Source: Bacteroidales bacterium
GTDB taxonomy: Bacteria > Bacteroidota > Bacteroidia > Bacteroidales > UBA932
Assembly: GCA_028724885.1 (NCBI GenBank)
Contig: JAQYTJ010000011.1
Coordinates: 1 to 64,000 of the forward strand
Length of the DNA stretch: 64,000 bases
Reading direction: 5' to 3'
Shown here one piece after another: positions 46,108-54,500 of this stretch. Within the stretch, counting starts at the first letter, position 1. Every line of letters begins with the position of its first letter. The notes under the pieces are model-generated. The model searched no databases and had not been told where the DNA came from. It saw only the letters and a list, made by a program, of their open reading frames with translations. The translations under genes and the position numbers were made by a program.

Positions 46108-46191
46108 AGGGCAGGCCAGGAATCCAACCTGAATGCACTACACTAACTACAATCATTTTATCGCCAGCACTCTCTGCTGTCTGCCTGCCCT
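46108..46191. repeat. inverted repeat enclosing two iteron-like hexamers
   Basis: A 9-bp perfect inverted repeat (AGGGCAGGC 46108-46116 / GCCTGCCCT 46183-46191) flanks CACTAC (46136) and AACTAC (46145), which are 9 bp apart like the hexamers at 40186-40400. An inner CAGCA/TGCTG hairpin is also present. It lies just upstream of the primase-helicase start. Confidence 0.6.
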
Positions 46192-46219
46192 GATAATGCT
46201 TCAACGTTAAGATTAATGT

Positions 46220-46417
46220 TTATCTACCTTCGCTGCGTGAATCCTCCTTTCTGCAAGCTGCCCTCATTCCATGGCAGAGCAGCAGCGTGACTAGATGCCA
46301 CCAGGCGAAGTCGGTTTTCCCGAAGAGGGAACTCACGGCGTTAATTATTAGAGTCAGTGCGATTAGGACGGTTATGGCTGTCCATACGGCGTAATCGAGT
46401 GATTTAATGCTTTTCAT
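46220..46417 (-). CDS. small membrane protein, FAWWHL motif (paralogue of 47710-47979)
   Basis: 65 residues. One or two hydrophobic segments (about 12-32 and 40-52) flank FGKTDFAWWHLVTLL. A second gene 1.3 kb away encodes the same NAV...GK..FAWWHL..L pattern. Function unknown; membrane location is inferred from hydrophobicity. Confidence 0.6.
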   Translation of the reverse strand: MKSIKSLDYAVWTAITVLIALTLIINAVSSLFGKTDFAWWHLVTLLLCHGMRAACRKEDSRSEGR

Positions 46418-46471
46418 TATAGTAACAATTTGATTACCAGTAAGAAATGTTGTTAAAAACTTGAAAAAAAG

Positions 46472-46502
46472 TTGTTTAATTCAAGAATTATGCGTACATT
46501 TG
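46472..46502 (+). promoter_or_regulatory. plus-strand promoter of the structured leader RNA
   Basis: TTG at 46472-46474, 20 bp, TACATTTG at 46495-46502. An excellent Bacteroidota consensus match; transcription should begin near 46509. Confidence 0.78.
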
Positions 46503-46506
46503 TAAT

Positions 46507-46692
46507 GCAGTCCAGATGGAACTGCGAAAGAGAAATCTGAAACGCTTGAAAGGGAGTAAGAAAAACCTACCAAAGTCTTAATGATATGAGCGTTAAATTC
46601 ACTATTAAGATTTGGAAAATAAGATTCGCGATAGAAATCGCAATTTAACTTTCCAACGGAGGCCGAGACAACCGGCCTCCCCTTTGGTAGGT
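46507..46692 (+). ncRNA. structured leader or small RNA with predicted four-way junction
   Basis: An 11-bp perfect closing stem (ACCTACCAAAG 46565-46575 / CTTTGGTAGGT 46682-46692) encloses three hairpins: TCTTAAT/ATTAAGA (46576-46582, 46604-46610), GCGAT/ATCGC (46628-46641) and GGAGGCCG/CGGCCTCC (46658-46680). A fourth hairpin (GCAGT.CC/GGAACTGC, 46507-46525) begins at the predicted start. A good promoter lies just upstream and a short DNA-binding protein ORF 22 nt downstream. No known RNA family recognised. Confidence 0.65.
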
Positions 46693-46713
46693 AGAGCAAA
46701 GTTACTGATTTGT

Positions 46714-46938
46714 ATGAAAAATAAAAATTCATCTGCTTCTGGTTCAGCCGTTTCTCAAAATTGGGGAGGTGCGCGCAAAGGATCTGGTCGTAAGGAAAAG
46801 GCGCACGGGAAGTGCTATACTTTCCGTTCTATCCCCGAGGTGGATGCCATTCTGTCCGCCTATGAAGGCAATAAGACCGAATTTATCAACCAGGCAGTCC
46901 TTCATTTCGCAAGGCTTGCCCATGGCATCAATGATTGA
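46714..46938 (+). CDS. small DNA-binding-like protein with GGARxGSGRK motif
   Basis: 74 residues. The N-terminal NWGGARKGSGRKEK motif is frequent in small proteins of Bacteroidota phages and integrative elements. A short helical part after KCYTFRSIPEVDAIL resembles a ribbon-helix-helix. Start ATG at 46714 follows the structured leader. Opposite in direction to replication genes, so possibly a regulator; function unproven. Confidence 0.68.
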   Translation: MKNKNSSASGSAVSQNWGGARKGSGRKEKAHGKCYTFRSIPEVDAILSAYEGNKTEFINQAVLHFARLAHGIND

Positions 46939-46970
46939 TGCTGCGCCGTATCCCTTGAAGAAGATGGGCA

Positions 46971-47252
46971 TCATAGCAGGAACGGATTGTAAGGGTTACC
47001 GGAACTCTCTCCGTCGGCCGTCTCCAGCCAGTTCACGAAATTCACGGAGTTGGCGATCCTCGTCTTGAGATAAAGGACCCTCTGTGCAACTTGCATATCA
47101 ATCGTCTCATTGATCGGCATTCCGTCGAACTGTTTAAGTTGGGTGCGCCATACGCCGATGGCCATCTCGCAGGCATCCTTTACCGAACTCCATTCTTCCC
47201 TGTACATCTCATGTACGGAAATATGGCCGTTCATATCTTTGTCAGCGTACAT
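46971..47252 (-). CDS. hypothetical phage early protein
   Basis: 93 residues, helical, no family recognised. It follows the 79-residue HTH-like gene by 3 bp and probably forms an early transcript with it. Confidence 0.55.
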   Translation of the reverse strand: MYADKDMNGHISVHEMYREEWSSVKDACEMAIGVWRTQLKQFDGMPINETIDMQVAQRVLYLKTRIANSVNFVNWLETADGESSGNPYNPFLL

Positions 47253-47255
47253 ATC

Positions 47256-47495
47256 CTACCTCCTTTCCCTTATCCTTCTCCGACTTTCTGGAAAAAGTTC
47301 TTCGATGGACTCCTCGATCCCGAATACATCCTTGACGTACTTCCTGATGTTCTCTTGATAGAGCATCTTAGGCCGCCTCGTCCTGTTACACCATGAGTAC
47401 GCCGTTGGATACGATACCCCATCCATCACTATTAAAGTCAGCAGCTCGTTCCGCTGTTTCAGGTCTGCTGACTCCCAAATTTTCTTGATGTCCAT
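47256..47495 (-). CDS. putative small HTH regulator
   Basis: 79 residues. MDGVSYPTAYSWCNRTRRPKM resembles a Cro-like helix-turn-helix recognition pattern (about 25-45). A basic C-terminus follows. It may be the lytic counterpart of the CI-like repressor, given its opposite orientation in the regulatory region. Function inferred. Confidence 0.55.
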   Translation of the reverse strand: MDIKKIWESADLKQRNELLTLIVMDGVSYPTAYSWCNRTRRPKMLYQENIRKYVKDVFGIEESIEELFPESRRRIRERR

Positions 47496-47709
47496 TGTAT
47501 GAATCTTTTGTTATTGCTGTAAAAAAAATACCGTGTCATAATATGTTCGGTTTCAAATTCTTATCTCCGCCACCCAGCGAAGTCGCCCGGCACGAGCAGC
47601 TTCATGACCAATGTTGTTTTGCCACTCACTATATATGCATCCTTTTAGCTGCATGCATCTCTTGATGCTTTAACGGTCACGCCGCTTGCTATACTTATCT
47701 TCTACATTT
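47496..47709. other. intergenic region in phage early segment
   Basis: About 210 bp with no supported gene. It holds the upstream region of the HTH-like gene; I found no clean promoter match. Confidence 0.35.
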
Positions 47710-47979
47710 TCAGCATCCATGCGTCCGTATTGCTTTCCGGACTGAATAGCCACGCCATCGCATCTTCATAAGCCTTGCGCCTGTCGGCAACCTCCGGAGC
47801 CAATCTCCGCACGCGCCCATTGCGTATGCAATTCCCAGCGTCGGCAGATGCCACCAAGCGAACTCCGCCTTTCCCGTCACTGCTTGCACCGCATTTACCA
47901 CCAGCGCCACTGCAACCACCGCTGCGAACACTCTCCAGATGCTCACAGTGATTTTTCTCATTCTTTCCTCTTCGTTCAT
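47710..47979 (-). CDS. small membrane protein, FAWWHL motif (paralogue of 46220-46417)
   Basis: 89 residues. The hydrophobic stretch (about 15-35) and GKAEFAWWHLPTLGIAYAMG match the 65-residue paralogue at 46220. The tail is basic. First minus-strand gene after the repressor-promoter region, so a good candidate for early or lysogenic expression. Function unknown. Confidence 0.6.
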   Translation of the reverse strand: MNEEERMRKITVSIWRVFAAVVAVALVVNAVQAVTGKAEFAWWHLPTLGIAYAMGACGDWLRRLPTGARLMKMRWRGYSVRKAIRTHGC

Positions 47980-48067
47980 AACTCATTGTTTTTGTGATAT
48001 TATATTATTAATTTCGTTCATTTGATACGTATTGTATTTGTATAGCGATTGTATTTACATAGCAAAT

Positions 48068-48086
48068 ATACAGATAAAATCTGTAT
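48068..48086. promoter_or_regulatory. palindromic candidate repressor operator
   Basis: ATACAGAT-AAA-ATCTGTAT, a perfect 8+8 palindrome, lies 47 bp upstream of the repressor ATG in the divergent promoter region. Candidate binding site of the CI-like protein. Confidence 0.55.
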
Positions 48087-48132
48087 TAGCAAGAAGTTTT
48101 ACAGAAATATTCTTAAAAAATTATTTTGGTCT

Positions 48133-48564
48133 ATGACAGAAGTGATCGCAAAGGTGTTGGCATACACCAAGTTGAACGCAAAACAACTCGCAGAACGGAT
48201 TGGCCTTGACCGTCCGCAGGCTATCTATGACATACTTAAAGGTAAAACCAAGTCTATTTCGCCTGCTATGGCGAATAAGATTTTATCTGTATTTCCTGAA
48301 ATTGATCGTGGTTGGCTGATGACAGGGGAGGGGGATATGCTTAGAGCAGGCTTCCACCATTTTGCCGACAATAATCAGGGATTTATCAATAGCAACAATA
48401 ATATTGGCAATACCATCGACAACCGCCAATATTATTCCGACAGCCCCGATGTCCTGAGAGCCCAGATAGAGCTCCTAGACGAACGCATCAAAGAGAAGGA
48501 TGCGCAGATCAAAGAGAAGGATGCGCAGATCCGCCAGCTTCTATCGATACTGGAAAAGAAATAG
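48133..48564 (+). CDS. CI-like phage repressor with coiled-coil tail
   Basis: 143 residues. An N-terminal HTH (LNAKQLAERIGLDRPQAIYDI, about 13-33) of the HTH_3/XRE type is followed by WLMTGEGDM, common in Bacteroidota phage repressors. Asn-rich linker and a heptad coiled coil (two IKEKDAQ units) follow for oligomerisation. Opposes the early genes and probably maintains lysogeny. ATG at 48133 chosen because it directly precedes the HTH. Confidence 0.82.
   Translation: MTEVIAKVLAYTKLNAKQLAERIGLDRPQAIYDILKGKTKSISPAMANKILSVFPEIDRGWLMTGEGDMLRAGFHHFADNNQGFINSNNNIGNTIDNRQYYSDSPDVLRAQIELLDERIKEKDAQIKEKDAQIRQLLSILEKK
48487..48528 (+). repeat. 21-bp tandem duplication in repressor coiled coil
   Basis: Two identical 21-bp units (48487-48507, 48508-48528) encode IKEKDAQ twice, adding one coiled-coil heptad pair. 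Confidence 0.85.
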
Positions 48565-48650
48565 ATTATGGTTACTGCCTCGGACACATAATCCTATAAC
48601 ACGAATGCCAACGATTTTTTATAAACTATTTCTAAAATATCTCATTAGCG

Positions 48651-48675
48651 CACTATAAATTAAGGTTTTATAGTG
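48651..48675. repeat. inverted repeat near attR
   Basis: CACTATAA (48651-48658) pairs with TTATAGTG (48668-48675). Lies between repressor and arm site; may end the repressor transcript or be a binding site for integrase accessory factor. Confidence 0.4.
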
Positions 48676-48683
48676 TTCCGTGC

Positions 48684-48704
48684 CGGGACAAAAACGGGAC
48701 AAAA
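48684..48704 (+). repeat. right putative integrase arm-type site
   Basis: Identical to 16324-16344 over 21 bp and in the same orientation, 75 bp inside attR. Confidence 0.65.
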
Positions 48705-48779
48705 ATTAACTAAAACTCAGAAAAATGGAAAATTTGCCGATTGATAATGAGCAACTTAAAATTTTTTAATACCGCAGGA

Positions 48780-48798
48780 CGAATCCCTCACTCTCCGC
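48780..48798 (+). repeat. attR core (19-bp direct repeat)
   Basis: Exact copy of the attL core, ending 32.5 kb from it. Just beyond it the host sequence resumes with the displaced tRNA terminator. Confidence 0.93.
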
Positions 48799-48801
48799 TG
48801 A

Positions 48802-48840
48802 ATGAGGAATTTGCTAAATGATGCAAGTTCCTCATTTTTA
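48802..48840 (+). terminator. original tRNA-Ser terminator, displaced by the prophage
   Basis: ATGAGGAATTTGC pairs with GCAAGTTCCTCAT (13 bp, one G-U), followed by TTTTTA. It begins 3 bp after attR and so before integration lay directly behind the tRNA 3' end. Confidence 0.85.
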
Positions 48841-48847
48841 TTTATTT

Positions 48848-48892
48848 ACGCCTCTAACCCTCGAAATATCAAAGAGTTAGAGGCGTATTTTT
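48848..48892 (+). terminator. second strong terminator hairpin
   Basis: ACGCCTCTAAC (48848-48858) pairs perfectly with GTTAGAGGCGT (48876-48886), followed by ATTTTTT. May act on tRNA read-through. The remaining 48893-49132 holds no supported gene. Confidence 0.75.
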
Positions 48893-49132
48893 TGTCTATC
48901 TTCTGACTACCTTTTGCAGCCATTCCGCTGCCAAATTTTCTATGCAAATCGTAAATAATGCGATGCAGACCGTATGCATACCGGCTGGCCATTTTCGCTG
49001 CATACACCCCATTCCGGACCGTTGGGGATTCGAACCCAGTATTGATTATCAATGAGTTTGACCGGGTGATCAGCTCGTGTTTACGAGGTGCTTACGGGCT
49101 AAAAATCGCGGTGCGGATTTTGTGGCGGGCAG

Positions 49133-49807
49133 CTACTTCTGTGTCGGCTTCTTCTCTTCAATCTGTAGTCTTAAACCGAGCTTGTCAGAAATCAACTTCA
49201 GGTCGTCTATCTTCTGCCTATTGCTGATATTCGAGTAGATATACCATCCGTCACTCTCATGTTGCCATATCCTGCCCGGCTCTGTCGGTCTCTTGGTGCG
49301 TGAGACAGCCTTGAATCCTCCATGATTGATGTTTAGAGCTGACACCTTATCATAGCCGACATGCTTTATTGTAGCGATGTAAGTTTCGATCGCGGATTTC
49401 CTCCAGATAACTGTTCCGTCAGGGAATGATACTTTAAGGCCTTTTGTGAAGTTCTCTATATGCTTACTTGGGCCTGAATTATCTCGACTTGCTGCTGGCT
49501 TTGTCGGTTCAGACATAGGGACACTAACAGGAGTGAGTGCTTTTGCTCCCACGAAGTCCCGGATCTTAACCTTTCGAGACAACGCCACACTAATAGGCTG
49601 CCCCGGATGATACTCTACCACGAGAATCAAATCTCGTTTTATAGGATTTAATCTTGGAGCAATATCTTGACTGAGGGCAGGTAGCACTTCGTTCTTAATG
49701 AGATCCTCTTCAAAACTGTCCAGTGATTTCAGCTGCTCATCATTAATCGGAACGCCTAATTTTTTAAGCGTTTCTATCGATTGGTATAATTCCTCAAGTT
49801 TAGACAT
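49133..49807 (-). CDS. conserved hypothetical protein beside the modification locus
   Basis: 224 residues from MSKLEELYQ (ATG 49807). The helical N-terminal half includes LILVVEYHPGQPISVALSRK. The C-terminal half has FPDGTVIWRKSAIETYIATI and SDGWYIYSNISNRQKIDDL. Family unnamed to me; such proteins appear near Bacteroidota mobile or R-M genes. Divergent from the serine recombinase across 131 bp, so possibly part of the same island. Confidence 0.65.
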   Translation of the reverse strand: MSKLEELYQSIETLKKLGVPINDEQLKSLDSFEEDLIKNEVLPALSQDIAPRLNPIKRDLILVVEYHPGQPISVALSRKVKIRDFVGAKALTPVSVPMSEPTKPAASRDNSGPSKHIENFTKGLKVSFPDGTVIWRKSAIETYIATIKHVGYDKVSALNINHGGFKAVSRTKRPTEPGRIWQHESDGWYIYSNISNRQKIDDLKLISDKLGLRLQIEEKKPTQK

Positions 49808-49938
49808 CGATAATTTGCTAATAGTCACACACAAAGGTATGAAAAAAGGGAAAGACCACAATGGATTTAAATTAACAATATTGTTAATGCGATGGCACGA
49901 AAAACCGCCGTAAGGATTTATTCACCAATTATTATATT

Positions 49939-50550
49939 ATGATTTACGGATATATAAGAGTCAGCAGTGACAAACAAACTGTTGAAAACCAGCGATTTGA
50001 AATCAACAATTTTTGCAGCAAAGAAAACATTAAGATTGATGGATGGATTGAGGAAACCATCAGTGGGACTAAGGCCTACAACAAAAGACAGCTCGGAATC
50101 TTGTTAAAAAGAGTTCAGAAAGATGATCTTATCATCTGTGCTGAATTGTCTCGGCTTGGCAGGAATTTATTCATGATTATGGAAATCCTCAACATTTGCA
50201 TGACAAAGGAGTGCAAAGTCTGGACTATCAAAGACAACTATAGGTTGGGCGAAGATATACAGAGCAAGGTCCTCGCCTTTGCATTTGGGTTATCTGCAGA
50301 AATAGAAAGAAATCTCATAAGCCAAAGAACGAAAGAAGCCTTAGCCAGAAAAAAAGCAGAAGGTGTTGTACTTGGAAGGCCCAAAGGACGGAAAAACGCC
50401 GATGGAAAATACAAATTGTCCGGCAAAGAGAATCTAATTCACGAGTTACTCATCGCCAATGTCTCTAAACGGAAAATAGCAAAAATATGTAAGGTCGACA
50501 GAAACACCCTTCAACGATTCATTGTGATGCGGGATCTTTCTCAAAATTAA
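49939..50550 (+). CDS. small serine recombinase (DNA invertase family)
   Basis: 203 residues. The catalytic Ser lies in YIRVSSDKQTVENQ, with conserved AELSRLGRN and QRTKEALARKKAEG further on. The C-terminal HTH (NVSKRKIAKICKVDRNTLQ) is typical of Hin/Mpi-type invertases. Its TAA stop is 1 bp before the 69-bp inverted repeat of the methyltransferase switch, so it is the obvious candidate enzyme for that inversion. Confidence 0.9.
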   Translation: MIYGYIRVSSDKQTVENQRFEINNFCSKENIKIDGWIEETISGTKAYNKRQLGILLKRVQKDDLIICAELSRLGRNLFMIMEILNICMTKECKVWTIKDNYRLGEDIQSKVLAFAFGLSAEIERNLISQRTKEALARKKAEGVVLGRPKGRKNADGKYKLSGKENLIHELLIANVSKRKIAKICKVDRNTLQRFIVMRDLSQN

Positions 50551-50551
50551 C

Positions 50552-50620
50552 GAGCGTTTTTGTTCAGCAGCAGGGAACATTCTGTGACTTCTCCGGAGGT
50601 GACAGCTGGGTAATCCTGTC
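50552..50620 (+). repeat. 69-bp inverted repeat, silent-cassette copy
   Basis: Perfect inverted match to 52374-52442. Similarity continues at lower identity past 50676. It encodes the same residues (SVFVQQQGTFCDFSGGDSW...) as the expressed copy and lets reading frames join after inversion. Confidence 0.93.
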
Positions 50621-51569
50621 CCCGATCGAGCAAAGTATCAAGCGGAAGATTGAGGCTGTGGGAACGCCGTTGAAGGATTGGGATATTAATATATATCGAG
50701 GAGTCCTTACCGGATGCAACGAGGCGTTTATCATTTCAACTGAAAAGAAAAATGAAATCCTTGCGAATTGCAAGACAGAAGATGAACGCAAAAGGACGGA
50801 GGAACTTATTCGACCGATTCTTCGCGGCAGGGATATTAAGAGATATGGGTACGAATGGGCAGATCTCTATCTTATTGCGACATTCCCAGCTCGTCACTAC
50901 AATATAAATGATTATCCAGCAGTCAAGGATTATTTACTCTCCTTTGCTGAAGATAATCTACGTTATGCCGGCTACGATTGGGTTGCAGATCGCTATCTTG
51001 CAGATTTTTGCAAGCAGAAACTATCTCAAACAGGCAAGTTTGTTGAAATTAAAGGAGAACGGATAATACTTGGTAATACTCCAGAGAAAGCGCGTAAGAA
51101 AACCTCAAATAAGTGGTTTGAAACACAAGATAGTATAAGCTATTGGGAGGAATTTTCTAAGCCAAAAATAGTCTATATGGAGATTCAGACAGACAACCCG
51201 AATGAAGGGTACCCATTTCCGTGCTTCGCATTCGATAATTGTAACTGTGTCACCTTAAATACTGCCTATAGTATGAGCAGCGATACCGTTGATCTGCGTT
51301 ATATTTTGGGGGTATTGAATTCTGCACTCGGTAGGTTTTTGACAAAACTATATGTCACGCAGCTACAGCAACGCCAATTTCGTATGTTGGCCCAGTATGT
51401 TACGAGATTTCCAATTCCGAAAGAAGCTGAAAATAGAACGCTTATTGATTTGGTTGCAAAAGAGATAGACCACCCTTCTGATATAACAGAGGATGCTATT
51501 AATCTGTTAGTAGAGCATCTATATGGGCTAACTGATGAGGAATCGTTGGTTATCAGGCAGATGAGCTAA
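50553..51569 (+). pseudogene. silent alternative C-terminal specificity cassette for the methyltransferase
   Basis: An open frame of 338 codons with no promoter-proximal start of its own. Its first part matches the expressed C-terminus (VGTPLKDWDI, FIISTEK.NEILANCKTEDER, ILRGRDIKRYGYEWA), then diverges completely in the target-recognition part (about 50870 onward). After inversion it would be fused in frame to residue 811 of the methyltransferase, giving about 1149 residues. Ends with TAA at 51567-51569, overlapping the opposite stop. Not a decayed gene: the frame is intact, so it is classified as silent. Confidence 0.88.
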
Positions 51570-54500
51570 ACATCATTGATAACTTTGATTTCGTCTTTGT
51601 CGAACCCGTAAAGAGAGAATATCTTTGAATCAATGGTGCTTTGAAGCATTGGATCATATTTTTCAGATATCTGATCTATCATTCTTTCGATTAACAGCAT
51701 ATCTGAGATTTTAATTTTAGGTATTGAGAACCTAATAAGCGACTGAATGTTTAGCATTATATCCCCTGCTCCTGTCGTGTCGCTATTCTTATAGATATAG
51801 TATTTCCCAATCGCACTGCACAGAAATGCAAGAAGGTATTTATTGCTACCACCGGCAGATATAAAACTTGCAGGAGCTGTCAGAAATATGCCAGAATCGA
51901 CAATTGCAAATGTCAAGTTACGGCCAACTGCTTTCCAACAAATTTTTGGCTGGAAAAATAAGTCCAAATAAGCGCAGTTCCTCAGGTTATATGGGGTATC
52001 ACCCTGATCTGCCCTATCCTTGATTTTGTCCCAAAATTGGTCAAGATGCGCTTTTACAGCAGGATAATCTTCAATCATTATCCTCGGAATTCTCCCTTTC
52101 ACTCCGTTGTGAGTATTGATGAGCCAAAGCTCGGCCCATTCATAACCATACCGCTTGATATCCCTGCCGCGAAGAATCGGTCGGATTAATTCCTCAGTTT
52201 TCTGGCGTTCGTCTTCAGTCTTACAGTTTGCCAATATCTCATTTCGTTTCTCAGTTGAGATGATGAAGGCATCATTATACCCAGTTTTAATTCCATAATT
52301 GATCTGGATATCCCAATCCTTCAACGGAGTTCCCACAGCCTCAATCTTTCGCTTAATGCTCTGCTCGATTGGAGACAGGATTACCCAGCTGTCACCTCCG
52401 GAGAAGTCACAGAATGTTCCCTGCTGCTGAACAAAAACGCTCAGATTATTGATACTATCTTTGTTCTGTTTATTTGTAACTGCACACCGGGTATGATGAG
52501 TGTTTTTGCTCTTCTCGTACAACAGGATATTCGTATCAACGGTTGCGCTCTCAAAAATCTTCACCCCACCGAAATCTATCATCAACTTAGGATCGGTATT
52601 ATTCGCGAAGAATGTACGCAACTTCTCTCCATATCCTGCTCGCATCCACTTATTCGACGTGATAAAGCAAAGGTGTCCATTCTCTTTCAGAAGTTGCCAT
52701 CCACGTTCATAGAACAGGCAATAGATATCTCCTGTGCTTGCAAAAGACTGAAAGTCGCAAGGCGCATATAATTTGTTAAGCTCTCCACCATTATTCTGGA
52801 GCTGAATGTACGGAGGATTGCCAATAATGATGTCAAAGCCATCTTTCACATTAAACATCCACTCCGCAGAAAAGAATGGCGAGGAGACGTTTTGATCATA
52901 CGGATTCCACTTTGCCATCTGCTCAGCATCTTCTCTTGTCGCCAAATCATTATCCGCAAGCAATGTCGCAAGAGTCAAGCGAAGTTCATCATCTTTCTCA
53001 CGAAGTCTTCTCTTTTGAGAAGCCGACTTTGCCAAGAAGTGGTCTTCCCTAAGCTGGATCAAAGCATCTTTCGTTTCCTGAATCCTCGGATCCTCGAACA
53101 AATTCCCTTGCGCTTCTTCAGATTTCTTGTCTATCAATGAGTTGGCACAGACAAATTTTGTCTCAAGGTTAGGCAATGTCGGAATACCGAAATTAGGTTT
53201 ATTTTCATCCTTCTCGCAGTCGCAGATAAGTGATATAAAGAACCTTAACTTGCTAATCTGAACGGCAATACTCTGTATGTCAACTCCATAAATACAGTTT
53301 TCGATTATTTGGAGTTTAAGGCTGTATACGTCAGTTTCAGGGCTCAGTTTCGTAATCAGATCGACAATGCGATTAAGCAGTCCCATCGGGAAGGCTCCAG
53401 AACCGCATGCTGGGTCGAGAATTTTTATAGATTTGAGTTTCTCCGTTATATCTTTATACAAATCACATTTGGACGGATCGTATTGATAATCCGGGCTAAG
53501 CATTTCACGAACTTGATCGGATTCGCCAAGATACGAGATAATACTCTCGTCCACCATATAGTTAACAATCTCTCGCGGGGTATAGAATGAGCCACTCTGA
53601 TTTCGAGCCGTTTCCTTTGTCTCAGGGTTGTAGGCTCCCAGAAGATTCTCAAACACCTTGCCCAGCAATTCCGGATCCAAGGCCACTTGCTGTTCATTTG
53701 GCGTATTCTCCTCAATGGTGAAATTGTATCTGCTTAATATCGAAAAGAGACCTTTATCCTGTTTGAAAAAGAGACTGTTTGGAATGAAGGCGCGGTTTCT
53801 ATAACGGCCATCCGCAAATTTTTTATCATTCCGGCTGAAGCCATCAAAGTTATATGCCTTCTGAACACCGTCAATAGTTTTTGTCTTATCAAGGCATTCG
53901 AAGAGGCCACCATTTAAGAAAGGAATTCCAGAGAACAACTTAATCACCTCATCTTCTGAAATGCTAAACATTTCTTCATAACGGTATAAGGTCTTTACAT
54001 CTTTCGATGCTAACTTTGCGAATCCACGATGTTTTCCCTCTTCATCTTCAATAGCACGATTCAGAGTAGCAAAGAACAAGTTCTGTAAAATGGCATTGTA
54101 ATAATTACCTGAGCTTTCGCTTTCTGGATCAAAGTCCTTCAATATGGTTGAGATAAAGGATGCCTCAAACAATTTATTCGGGACGAGGTCCTTCTGTTTG
54201 ATGAACCAGACGAACATCAATCGAGTAATAAGCCTGATGATTTTAGTATCGATGTTCTCTCTGTCATCATCTTCAATGGCAGTATTGTTCGGGAAGTATA
54301 CACCGTTCTCCTCGCTAATAGCCCACTGATACCATTCAAACAATTCATTGTAAAACTGCTTGGTAAGTGCTTCTACAGAGAATGCGTTTTTGATATTTTC
54401 AAATGATATCCCTTTCTCCTGAAGGAACAGGAATCTGGAAACCGGCGTATTGTATAAATTGTTGGATTCACCAAAAACATAGGTGTATCGTTTTGGCGAC

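Larger units (their letters stand above)
16250..48798. mobile_element. complete prophage integrated in tRNA-Ser
   Basis: About 32.5 kb bounded by the 19-bp att repeats. It contains integrase, lysis genes, tail fibre, tape measure, portal, both terminase subunits, capsid, protease, primase-helicase and a CI-like repressor. All the major modules are open and unbroken, so it may be inducible. Long-tailed (siphovirus-like) morphology is inferred from the tape measure and the lack of sheath or baseplate genes I could recognise. Confidence 0.93.

Noticed and set aside
46507..46692. Hammerhead or group I/II catalytic RNA
   Set aside because: The conserved CUGANGA and GAAA core of a hammerhead and intron domain V-like signatures are not present.
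48846..49052. 68-residue minus-strand ORF after attR
   Set aside because: It crosses a strong terminator hairpin and tRNA-like remnant and shows no protein-like features.
49021..49080. tRNA-like T-arm (GGGTTCGAATCCCC on the minus strand)
   Set aside because: No pairing acceptor or D-arm and no plausible anticodon arm could be built; at most a remnant of an old att site.
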